DNA of 32,363 nt from Azolla pinnata (taxonomy: Eukaryota > Streptophyta > Polypodiopsida > Salviniales > Salviniaceae): positions 1 through 32,363 of the forward strand of contig JBBBWG010002937.1 in the NCBI GenBank assembly GCA_037176905.1. Direction: 5' to 3'. The translations under genes were made by a program, and so were the position numbers. This document shows, in pieces, positions 22,216 through 31,846 of this stretch. A model generated the notes under the pieces. That model did no database searches. It had not been told where the DNA came from and saw only the letters and a list, made by a program, of their open reading frames with translations. Each line of letters begins with the position of its first letter. The stretch's first letter is position 1.

Positions 22216-25200
22216 ATGGGTTTGCTTCAGAATCATTGTGGGTCTCTTGATGATGATGATGATGATGAAGAAAAGGTGAAAAGAGGCATCAAGGGCAGTT
22301 TGGAACAACCTTCTTGGAGAGAAGGGAGCATAATGAATCAAAATGGCATTCAAACCAGTTATGCTCTGATCACCAACAAGATGTTTGATGTGTTGCAAAG
22401 ATCGAAATGTAGTGAGATTTTGATTTCGGATAGCTCTTGCTCGTCAAAAGGTCAGGATGTAAGCACTCGCAATCCTATAGCCGTGGTGTATGGTTTCAAC
22501 ACAGCATCATCATCGTTGTCATCTTCATCTTCATCATCATTATTTTCTTCCTCTTTGGAATGCCAAGGGAAATCACATGAGGAGTTGACCACAGAAAGAT
22601 CAACTGTGATGCAAGAGAAAGGATCTTCCTTGAGGAGAAGAACAACTTCCCCTTTGTCAGATTTGTTGGCATGCGATGCAATCAAGCCTCTCTATAATAC
22701 TCTATTGACGGATGGCCCTGTCTTGAGTGAGAAGGAAAAGTTTCCTTTTGCCCAACATTCTTTGCAACTCCAAGAATCTCCTCTGATAGGTCACCTTGGC
22801 AATAAATGTATGCAAGGGGCATTATATTGCTCTTATCCACAGCCTTGTGCATCGCCTAGCCTATCGCTGTCCCCTCTCGGTCCAAAACATCTTTCAAATG
22901 GAGAGTATTGCTCGAATCATCATCAAACTGGCCAATATAGTCACAGGTTTGCTATATCCCCTATGAAGGTTGATCCAATCAGAACTATATTGGAAGATTG
23001 CCAGATAGGTAGACTTGGGATTCAAACACATGACCAACGGTATGACGATGGCCAGGATGAAGTTTTCCATCAAGATTTGTGTCAATGGGGAGCCACCTCT
23101 CCGAAGAGTGAAAGATATAAAACAAAACCCATAGCCAATATGAAGCGATCCTTGATTGGATCATTTGAAGAATCTTTGCTTTCTGGTAGGCTTTTGGCAG
23201 GGAAGCATTTTCAGGTAATCTGATTTACTAAAAAAGATGTATTTTTTTTTTTCAAAGCTCGGAGGCGCATCAAAATGCTAGTCCTCAATCAGAAGTTTCT
23301 TGTTAATATTTTCCATGTTTTCTTTAATGCAGAAGCTGGATGGGTTTCTATCATTACTTAGCATAACAGGTGGTTCTTGGTCTCCTCCGTTACTAAAGCT
23401 GCCATTCTCCGTCACTTGTGTTGATGGGCTGCTTTATTATGCGTCAATTAATCTCACTGGTAACTCTGCCAACAAGAGAGGGAAGGCCAATGAGAGCACG
23501 AAAGATGACCTCTCCAATGATGCAGCTGTCTGTAAAAACCGTTTTAGGATTCCTGTCTGCGGCCGAGTTCAATTGGTAATTGATATGTTGTTTTTGATGT
23601 ATGAGATTATGTTTTTCTACATGCAATCGTGATTGCAAAATGGGTATATGTGCATATCCGTTGGCTTATGCCTTTATAAACACCATATGCATATATTAAT
23701 TGGGATATGTATAACCATACATGTCCGTGTCCACATGCATGTACATGTTATCTGTATCCATATGTGTGTGTGTGTGTATGTGTCCGTATGCATATCTATA
23801 ACCACATACAACTAGATATGCATGTCATCAACGTCCATATGGATAAATGTATGTCCATTCATGTCCGTGTCCATATGCAGCATGTACATGTACATGTACA
23901 AATTGTATGTGTGTATGTGTATCTATGGATATCCATAACCACGCACAAGAAAGATATGGATGTCCATGGACATGTCGATTTATTTTTTCTGGGGTTCTCC
24001 TTTTTCAGGTTCTCAGTAATCCAGAAAGGACTCCAGTACATACTTTTCTCTGCAATTACGATTTGTCGGACATGCCCCTGGGAACAAAGGTTTGACACTC
24101 TGCGAACTACGTAAAATTTGCAAATTTCTATGTATCCAGAATATAATAGAAGCTGATTCTGCTTTCGGATTTGCTCCAGCTGCTGTTCAAATTCCCGACA
24201 TTAATGTTTTTCTAATGTTTGCAACAGACGTTTTTGCGGCATAAAGTATCTCTTTTAACTTCTAGATCACCGGGTAAGGCTCTGAAGTCACCCGTTGTCT
24301 CTTCAAAAGGAGAGGCATCCAAACTGTCATCATTTGGCGGTGATTTGTACACCGATAATGGTGTGGCTATGAGTACCACATCAGAATGTGAAAATAGAAA
24401 TGCAAATATCAAAGATGGGAAATCCGAAGGCAAATTGTCTTCCTCCCAGTGTGTGGCTAGTCCCAACAACCGCCTCGAGATGAATGACGTAGTTCTGGCA
24501 TTGCAAAAGGAAAGCAGAGGGTCTGATCTCGATGGAATGGTCCGCGAACCAGATCGTGCCCGCGGCAATAGTCCCAAAAACACGCTTAGTTGGGATGCAT
24601 CAGTTCTTGATTCAGATGTGAAAGATGATCTTGCTCTGGGTTTGGGTGGAATACCGAGTCAGCATGTATCGAGCGCTAGCTTTGGCAGAAAGACCCTCAG
24701 AGATGGTCATGCCAATGTGATGAATCCGAGGCAACGAGATGGTATAGAAAAGATGCATGCAATACCAAATGCCGGTGACTTGTATGCAAAAGAAGGTTTT
24801 GAAAGCGGAGGAGGTTGTAGTGGTGTATTGCGCTATGCCCTGCATCTCCGTTTTGTATGCCCTGCATCGAGGCAAGCAAGCAAGGCTGAACTCAATGGCT
24901 CTTCTGTATCGTCTATGGATGGTCATCATGATCATCGACTTCAACAACCATCGGAAGATAAGCGGCGTTTCTATTTGTATAGCGATCTCCGCGTCGTCTT
25001 TCCTCAAAGGCGCTCGGATTCCGACGAAGGAAAGGTTGGCTACCCAATTTGTTGAGCTTCTCCTGTCTTTTCAAGAAGGTTCTTGCCTCTGTATGAATCC
25101 ATGCATGCACTCATGCATTGCTGGAGCATACATACACGTATGCGCGTGTGGTATCTATGCATCTATGCATGCATGCAGCATATGCATGCCTTGAGAGTAT

Positions 25201-25559
25201 GCATTCATGCGTGTTTTGAGTCGTGTATGCCTGCAAGGATTTGACATTGCGAATTCTGAGCCTCTTTCGGATTTGTTTTCCTTGCAAGAAGGTTCTAGCC
25301 TGTATGTATCTATGCATGCATTCAATGAATTGCCGGAGCATGCATCGTATGCATGTGTGGTATCTATGCATCTATGCAGCATAGGTATGTATGTAATCTA
25401 TGCATGCGTTGTATGCTTTCCTGCGTGTTTGAATCGTGTATGCAATGCACGGATTCGGCGTTGCGAATTCTCAGCCTCTTTCGGAATTTGTTGTTTTTGC
25501 AGCTGCAAGCAGAGTATGATCTGCCAGCAAACCCGAAATACTTCGATTACTGCGGGTGA
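22216..25559 (+). CDS. Atos-family protein (ATOSA/FAM214-like, 'chromosome segregation' domain)
   Basis: Five exons: 22216-23214, 23333-23575, 24009-24089, 24228-25034, 25503-25559, all GT-AG and phase 0, giving 728 residues. The Atos-like domain (DUF4210) spans about 310-450: [19 protein letters not shown], then the [20 protein letters not shown] strand region, [20 protein letters not shown] and [20 protein letters not shown]. The C-terminal domain includes [12 protein letters not shown] and [20 protein letters not shown], closing with [13 protein letters not shown] in a 57-nt last exon. Animal relatives (Drosophila Atossa, human ATOSA/B) are nuclear regulators; plant members are annotated as meiosis/chromosome-segregation proteins with little direct evidence. 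The N-terminal third is low complexity with acidic and Ser runs. MGLLQ at the start resembles my memory of plant homologues beginning MGLPQ, which favours 22216. Introns 2 and 4 carry tandem duplications. Confidence 0.92.
23721..23975. repeat. Tandem ~140-bp duplication in Atos-like intron 2
   Basis: ATGTCCGTGTCCAC/T starts at 23721 and again at 23861. Both copies continue through CATGTACATG, a TGTGTG/TATGTG run, and a CATAACCAC segment in the same order. The sequence is rich in ATGCAT/CATATG words. It lies wholly inside the intron 23576-24008. Confidence 0.75.
25072..25502. repeat. Tandem ~213-bp duplication in Atos-like intron 4, including the acceptor region
   Basis: CAAGAAGGTTCT starts at 25072 and again at 25285. 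Both copies run through a GGAGCATGCAT-like segment, GTGTGGTATCTATGCATC, a GTTTGAATCGTG/GTTTTGAGTCGTG segment, and TTGCGAATTCTCAGCC, and end in a T-rich stretch before TTGCA(A)G. The real acceptor of exon 5 ends the second copy at 25502. Copy 1 ends with the similar TTTTCCTTGCAAG at about 25275-25287. CATGCA (RY core) occurs at least seven times in the interval. Confidence 0.88.
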
Positions 25560-26551
25560 CGAAGGAAAAGAAGCATAAATCAGGAGGGGGATTCATGCTT
25601 CATTCCATCCCTTTGAGAAGGGTGGGGATGTGTACATAACAACAATCCTCTTGGACATACAGATCTTTACACTCTTTCTGCATCATTTTTTTTTTCCTTT
25701 CCTCCACCCTCTCATTTTTTTTTATGTGTATAAATCTTTCACAAGTGGTGGTTTCTTCCAAATTGATGTGTAGAAAGCTTGGTGGCTTCTTCCATCACCA
25801 TATGGCTGCTGGAAATCTCATTTCCATGCTAATAAAAAAGCACACAAAGGGGGGATATCTAATCTTGACGTTGGAACTGGTTGTCGACCGATATTGTTGT
25901 GCAGGGTCTTCATTTGCTATCGCTGCCATTTGTTTACGAAATCGTTCGTTTCCGTATGCTAGTCGAATAGTTTTCTGCTGGAAACTGCTCATTTTCAGAA
26001 TGCCTGTCGAACAACTTTTGCAAGCTGGGTTCTTGGACGAGCAGCGTCATGCTGCGTGTTCTACGGATTCTGTAGTTTGGGAAATGCATTGGTTGTGTCC
26101 ATGTGCCAAACCGATCGGGGAAAATGTTTTGTTGCCAGATCGTGCTGCCTTTGCAGGAATTGCGCTGGTTTAGAAAGCAGGGCATTTGAACTGCGCGATT
26201 GAACCGACGATGCATCGGGCATCTTGTAACTCTTGACGGAGAATCGCCAGATGCGACGGAGGGTTGCCAAATATATACACGGCTGCGCCAAACACTCGTC
26301 ATCTTAAATATAAAAAACGCTTTGCGCAATCGTCGTATTGTCGGCGACGTCTGCTTGCATTTCCCACACTCCTAAGGTTCGGAAAAGCTGCAAAAATCAA
26401 TGGAAACAAATCGCATCGATTTCCCCCAGATAGATGCCACGAACCTCCGAGGTAATACATGCAATCAGCTCTTTGTCCAGAAGAAGCAGATATACTCAGC
26501 CCTATTCCGCACTCGGGAAAGGGTCTGATCGACATGAAGCACATCATCAAC
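25560..26551. other. 3' flank of the Atos-like gene and intergenic sequence
   Basis: No gene is recognised. T-rich runs near 25687 and 25716 and an AATAAA at 25831-25836 suggest a transcript end here. A 149-codon frame at 25724-26173 has no family resemblance and overlaps the presumed 3' UTR, so it is not called. Confidence 0.5.
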
Positions 26552-26775
26552 GCGCCCGAAGCAAACGGAATCGGAAAGCTTTCGAGATTCGATGTATATA
26601 CAACAACAACAACATCATCATCATCATCATCATCATCATCAACGCGCTCGAAGCAAACGGAATCGGAAAGTTTTCGAGATTCGATGTATACACAACAACA
26701 ACAACACCATCATCATCATCATCAACGTGCCCGAAGCAAACGGAATCAGAAAGCTTTCGAGATTCGATGTATACA

Positions 26776-26807
<32 letters not shown>

Positions 26808-26925
26808 TCATCATCATCATCAACGCGCCCGAAGCAAACGGAATCGGAAACCTTTCGAGATTCGATGTATGTACAAGAACAACAACATCATCATCAAAAT
26901 CATCATCATCATCATCAATTTTGGA
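26552..26925. repeat. Four tandem copies of a compound minisatellite/microsatellite unit
   Basis: Units start at GCGCCCGAAG-like landmarks 26552, 26644, 26727 and 26825 (spacings 92, 83 and 98 bp). Each has a conserved half of about 50 bp containing AAACGGAATCGGAAAG and TTCGAGATTCGATGTAT, followed by a variable CAA run and CAT/ATC run. The conserved half changes little while the triplet half varies in length. It lies upstream of NdhN; the last copy starts about 380 bp before the NdhN ATG. Confidence 0.93.
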
Positions 26926-27135
26926 TTGATTTGGGGTGGTTTTGGGAGATTTGAACCCATGATGAGAGAGCAGAAATGTTCTTGTTTTGGTGGGCGATTC
27001 CCGTGCTCTTTTCTTGGTGGGCGATTCCCGTGCCAGTTTGATTCGAGTCCATGAATTCTCCATTTCCTCTCGTCTGATGATGAGAGCCGTAAGCTGCAGA
27101 TAAGAAGAAGAGACAGGGACGAGAGCCAGCGACGG

Positions 27136-27150
27136 CGATGGCGATGGCGT
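27136..27150 (+). promoter_or_regulatory. Tiny upstream ORF (four codons) before NdhN
   Basis: ATGGCGATGGCGTAG encodes MAMA and a stop, about 55 bp before the NdhN ATG. It is in the leader only if transcription starts upstream of it. Such minimal leader ORFs may lower initiation at the main ATG. Confidence 0.35.
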
Positions 27151-27203
27151 AGCACACAGCGAGAGGATCGCCCCCCATTTGCTGCAGCTTCCCCCCTCTC
27201 TCC

Positions 27204-29930
27204 ATGGAGCTAACCCTAAGCTTGCCCCTCTCCTCAGCACCAACCAACTCCGCCATTGCCAATCTCTGGCGGAGCGGAGCAACTCCCCTGAACCGCAGGG
27301 GAAACGCCAGCAACAACGGGCGCAAGAAGAGCGACAGCCCGCTTCGCAGCAGCGGGCGCAAGAACAACGGCAGGGGTGGAGCTCCTCCCCTCAGAGTGTT
27401 GTGCGGGATCGAGGATTTCATCGGTGGCGATCTTCTTGGGTTCGATCTCAAGCAGTGGGAAGAGGATGTGGAGAAGCATGGGGCGCTCGCCTTCTATGCA
27501 CCCCATGAGGGCGGGTATGAAGGAAGGTATGCTACCCGCCTCCGGGGGCAAGGCTATCACTTCCTCGACCTCACTGCCCGAGGCCTCGGAGATGTCGAGG
27601 CCTACCTGTCAAAGATCCATGGCATCCGCCCTGTAAGTCAGATTTAACCCATCAGATCTTGTTATGCCCCTGCCTTTCTCTTAGATCTCCTTTTTTGTTA
27701 TCCTGGTTTTTACAAGCTTGCTTTTTTGTTTAGTTACCTTTGTTTGGATCGATCCGTTCTGTAAGTTGAACTCGCCCATTTAGACCTTTTCTTGTTTTCT
27801 TCTTTGTTTCTCCAAATCCTGCTTTAAAGGATTCCTTTTTACCTACATTTCGATTCACATTTTCTTGTTTCAGGGTCCGTTGTGCCTGTTCCCTAAGTCT
27901 CGTTCTCAAATTAGGGATTTTTGTTATGATTATGTTGGGTATTTTGAAGCTTTGAGGCTGTCTTTTTAGGCTATTTATGTTGAGAAGCTTACTTATCAAT
28001 GATACTTATGGTGTCTGTTCTTTAGGCCCTTCTTTGCAGGTTTGTAAACATCAAATTTAGTTCCCTGACTTATCAGGGTTTATTATGCTTTATAAGCTTG
28101 CTTGTTTACCTCCATTTTGACCGAGGCTTTTTTGTTTCAATGTCCATCATGTCAGTAACTTGAATTTAATCTTAAATAGGGTCTGGTTATGGTAGTGTAT
28201 GTGTTTTCAATGTTTTAGAGGTTTTGGATTTTTAACTCGTTGAAGAGCCTGTGGCATCTATAGGTGTAATGAGATTTTCAAAACGTTTTCGTAGGTTTTT
28301 GTTGTGGCTTATTATTTTTTTCCAGCTATGTCATCGGTCCTTTGTGACTGGCCAATGAATCCGATTTTAAAATCAGGATCTTTATTGTATATATCAGTTT
28401 TCTCTTTCAGGTTTTTGGATCTGTGGTGGTTTGTGATGTGATGAGCTTAACGTATGAAAGATCCATGGTGTCTGACTTGGTATTGTCCAAGTTTATCACA
28501 TTTTGCCGGGGCTTCAGGTTTTTTTAGGTTATTTTGACAGTCTCAAGTTTACGGTTAACAGTCCAAAGGTTATGGCTTAGAGTTTATAGTTTTGATTTGG
28601 ACCGGAAATACTGCCCAGATGCATTCTGATTGATGATCTATGATGGGTGCTCACGGACTCGAGCTTTCAGTTTAGGTACAGTTTTGGGATATATTTCTCT
28701 CACTTGTTTGGAGTGTTCCATGTCACAGAGCCATAGTTTCTGTCCCAAGACAGCTTTATAGGGTATAGGACTCGCCATCTTATGTAGAGGCATGCTGCTG
28801 ATCCAATTTGTGGGTTGTTAGGGGTTAGTGTTAAGGTTCTGATGGTATGTGTAGGGTTAGTGTCAAGGTTTTCATGCCTTCAAACTCCATAGTGTGGTTA
28901 ATGCCACATTTGTATTTGATATTTCAATATATGTCAAAAATTTTGCAGTTGGTCAAGCATGCCATCCAAGTAAAAGGGTTGAGGCTATGCTTAATCATCA
29001 TGGTGGTTGACCTCCTTGCTTGGTAGGGTTACATTGGCTTTGTCGGTTGAAGTTAGGGTTAGATTCGGTGTTAGAAAGTTTGTGAAATCAGTGATGGTAA
29101 AGGTTGATGGCTCTTAGCCTTAAACCCTAACCGATAGCTTATGATGAAGAGTGATGGCCCGTAACCTTAATATTTTGCTAGGCGATTGTAAAATTACTTG
29201 CTGAATTGGGGTCGCTGTTAGGGTCATTAGCGAATCTATGCCTTAACATCAATGGTGTTTTTGTACTGCAGGCTCATTTAGGAAAGCAAAAAACAGTTTG
29301 CTGGTATTATCCTCCAGAGGTTGATTACAGGCTCTCTCTTCTACCTGAGAACAGCAAGGGCCTTGTTCTATGGCTCATTGAAGCAAGGGTAAGACGTCAC
29401 CACATGCCATTGGATTTCGGAACTTTTGAGAATTTCGAAAGAGATTAGAGTTTGAAGCTAAAATGTATTTACTTCTGTTACCCTGTTGTTTTGTTTTATA
29501 TGTACAAGGTGCTTTCTAAGAGTGAGCTGCAATATCTAGCCCTGTTACCGACAATCCAGCCAAAAGTGAAAGTTATTGCCGAGTGCGGAACATGGTAATG
29601 CATTTCTATTAATTGAGGCATGCATGAATCGTAATTACTGTTAAGTTTGCATGTAACCCTAATCCCTAATCTCTGAATTGAACTAACCTTTTAACCATAA
29701 ATTATCTTGAACTTCGAAGCCCTGGGAACTTTTGACTTCAGCCCCCTTAACACCAAACCCCTCTAGACAATACCACCCCTCTAGTTGTATTAACTAACCA
29801 GCGCTAGAATTTTTAAAATCAGACATTTACGTCTTAATCATTTTCTTCCTTTAGGAGAAAAGTCCGATGGAAGCCACTCAGAGAAATAGCCGGCCTTGAT
29901 TCGCCAACTGTAGCAGGTGCTACCAACTAA
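27204..29930 (+). CDS. ndhN: NdhN, chloroplast NDH complex subcomplex A subunit
   Basis: Exons 27204-27632, 29272-29388, 29509-29594 and 29855-29930 join to 235 residues; all introns are GT-AG. NdhN is a nuclear-encoded, stroma-facing subunit of the thylakoid NDH complex (cyclic electron flow around photosystem I). The first 65 or so residues are rich in Ser, Arg and Asn and poor in acidic residues, as expected for a plastid transit peptide. The mature part keeps the family blocks: GIEDFIGGDLLGFDLKQWEE, then VEKHGALAFYAPHEGGYEGR, LTARGLGDVE, HLGKQ, WYYPPEVDYRLSLLP, LVLWLIEARVLSKSELQYLA, IAECGTWRKVRWKPLREIAG. Intron 1 (1639 bp) is the longest in the window and shows only AT-rich filler with a few repeated GGGTTAGTGT words. 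Upstream lies the compound repeat at 26552-26925. Confidence 0.96.
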
Positions 29931-30386
29931 AAGCATTACGAACGTTTTGTATATCACGTGTGTTCTAATGTATCATGCTTGTACACCAACGATTCGGCAA
30001 AGACGAGTCTAGGCTCTCACTGAGGGATGAGCATTGTACAGTGAAAGATTGGAAATATATTATTGTTTGCTGAGTATTTTTCTTCCTTTTGCTGCCAGTG
30101 TTTGGAACTCGATTGTTTCAGATCATTCATGTTCATGAACGAACTCACACACAACAGTTTGTTGATCGGGGTACATGTAATTTGAAGAAAGCTGCTTTGA
30201 TCTAGTTCTGTTTGAGTTACGTGCATCTCCTCGACAATCTTACACCTGCATCGCTCGGTTGTGATGAGCTGGTTCTCATGTCATGGTTCTCCATGCTCCA
30301 AAATGCATGCAAGCAAAGAAGATGCCCACTTCGGTCATTCCAATTGTTCATGGTCATTCCATTGGGCAACTCGTGAACGATGATCC

Positions 30387-30464
30387 GCTCATCTTCTTTC
30401 TGCTTTCTCAGAGCTCATCTTCTTTCTGCTTTCTCAGAGCTCATCTTCTTTCTGCTTTCTCAGA
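30387..30464. repeat. Perfect 26-bp triplication
   Basis: Three identical adjacent 26-bp units start at 30387, 30413 and 30439, each beginning GCTCATCTTC and ending TTTCTCAGA. The lack of any difference indicates a very recent expansion. Confidence 0.95.
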
Positions 30465-31154
30465 GCTCTTAATTCGGTGCATCAAAGCTGCTTCTACCCA
30501 TTCTAGTGTCATTTTCAGCCCAGCATGTGTGCTCTTGAAGGTTGGATCCTGGCGGTGCCCATGATCATCAGATTCCAAGAAGGATACCGTCAAACATCGC
30601 TCCCAAGCGAGCCTGATTGATACCCTAAGGAATCGGGCTTTGTGGAAAGACGAAATCAGGTTATAAAATCTGATTCCTTTATCATTCATTACCGCGCTTG
30701 TCAGGAGGCAGCAAGCCGAATTTCATTCATTCATTCATATACGGGAGATGCGAGGGGCCGCATGTGGTAAGCCACACAAATCAAATGGATCCTTGCACCT
30801 TCTTTTTCACTGCTGCTTCCTGCGGGAGATTCGAAACACGCTGCTGTGCTGTGCTGTGCTGTGCATATATGATTCTGCCAAAGAAGAGCAGACTCATATA
30901 TGCACGCACATGTGGAGGTGGTTGGTGTTCTAGATAGTGATTTGAAAGCGGCGTTTCAAGCCAAGAAAGAAGGCATAGATTATAGAGCTTCTTGTATGTA
31001 ACAGAACAAAAACAAAAGAAAAGAAAAGAGAAAAAGGCAAACTCCAAGAAGATCATCAGATACCAAAAGTGTGGAGGCAGTATGTAATTGAATTTGGAAG
31101 AGAAGAAGAAAAGACCCATGTCAGTCGGTCGGTCGGTCGGTCCGTCAGCCAGTC

Positions 31155-31285
31155 GGAGGAACACGAAGAAGAAGACGACGACGAGGACGAAGAAGAAGAG
31201 AAGAAGAAGAAGAAGAAGAGAAAGATGAAGAGGAAGAGGAAGAGGAAGGAGAAGAAGAAGGAAGGAAGGAAGGAAGGAAGACGAA
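31155..31285. repeat. GAA/GGA purine-rich microsatellite tract
   Basis: Almost uninterrupted purines (GAAGAAGAC, then AGGAAGAGG, then GGAAGGAAGGAA words). A GGTC tetranucleotide run lies just before it. Open frames here are by-products of the triplets. Confidence 0.85.
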
Positions 31286-31426
31286 GGATTAAATGTGATG
31301 CTGGAATCTGTCGGCGTTGATTGAGTAACTGACAGATGCAGCGGGACGATGTAGGGCAGCATGCAGGTGGGAAAAGGGGATTATTGGAAGCGGGGATTTT
31401 CGTTCAGGCACAGCAGCTGAGGAGTA

Positions 31427-31790
31427 GAAGTGGCGGCGGGGGGTCGAGGAAGATGGAGGAAGGAGGCAGGAGAGGGGGTAGGGCTAGGGCTAGGGTTAGG
31501 GTTGGGGGTAGGGCAAGGGCACGGGCAAGGGCAAGGGCAAGGGTTAGGGTTAGGGCTAGGGTTAGAAGTCGAGGGAGATGGAGGGGGTAGGGGTAGGGTT
31601 AGGGTTAGGGTTAGGGTTAGGGTTAGAAGTCGAGGGAGATGGAGGGGGTAGGGCTAGGGTTAGGGTTGGGGGTAGGGCTAGGGCAAGGGCAAGGGTTAGG
31701 GTTAGGGTTAGAAGTGGAGGAAGATGGAGGGGCTAGGGTTAGGGTTAGGGTTAGAAGTCGCGGGGGTCGACGAAGATGGAGGCAGGAGGG
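31427..31790. repeat. Repeats of the HOOKLESS1-like stop-codon segment joined by GGGTTA hexamers
   Basis: Segments starting GAAGT at 31427, 31565, 31626, 31711 and 31754 share the order GAAGT(C/G)G, a G-rich stretch, GAAGATGGAGG or GAGATGGAGG, and are joined by AGGGTT/AGGGCT/AGGGCA hexamers; a run of five GGGTTA lies near 31596-31625. The 31754 copy is the real 3' end of the gene on the minus strand: its TTA at 31751-31753 is the TAA stop. Three other copies are preceded by TTA (31563, 31624, 31709), so they also carry stop plus Phe codons. Confidence 0.85.
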
Positions 31791-31809
31791 GGGGAGAGGA
31801 GCCAGGAGT

Positions 31810-31846
<37 letters not shown>

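Larger units (their letters stand above)
29931..31420. other. Intergenic region between NdhN and the HOOKLESS1-like gene (convergent)
   Basis: No gene is recognised. It contains the 26-bp triplicate at 30387-30464, an ATTC run near 30721-30738, a GTGCT run near 30846-30863, a GGTC run near 31125-31142 and a long GAA/GGA purine tract at about 31155-31285. Both flanking genes end toward it, so it should hold both 3' UTRs. Confidence 0.55.

Noticed and set aside
25724-26173. 149-codon plus-strand ORF after the Atos-like gene
   Set aside because: Lies in the probable 3' UTR, overlapped by equally long frames on the other strand, no recognisable domain.
31480-31765. Telomere sequence or interstitial telomere
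   Set aside because: Only short runs of GGGTTA (at most five), mixed with GGGCTA/GGGCAA and interleaved with gene-derived segments. The usual plant telomere unit is TTTAGGG.
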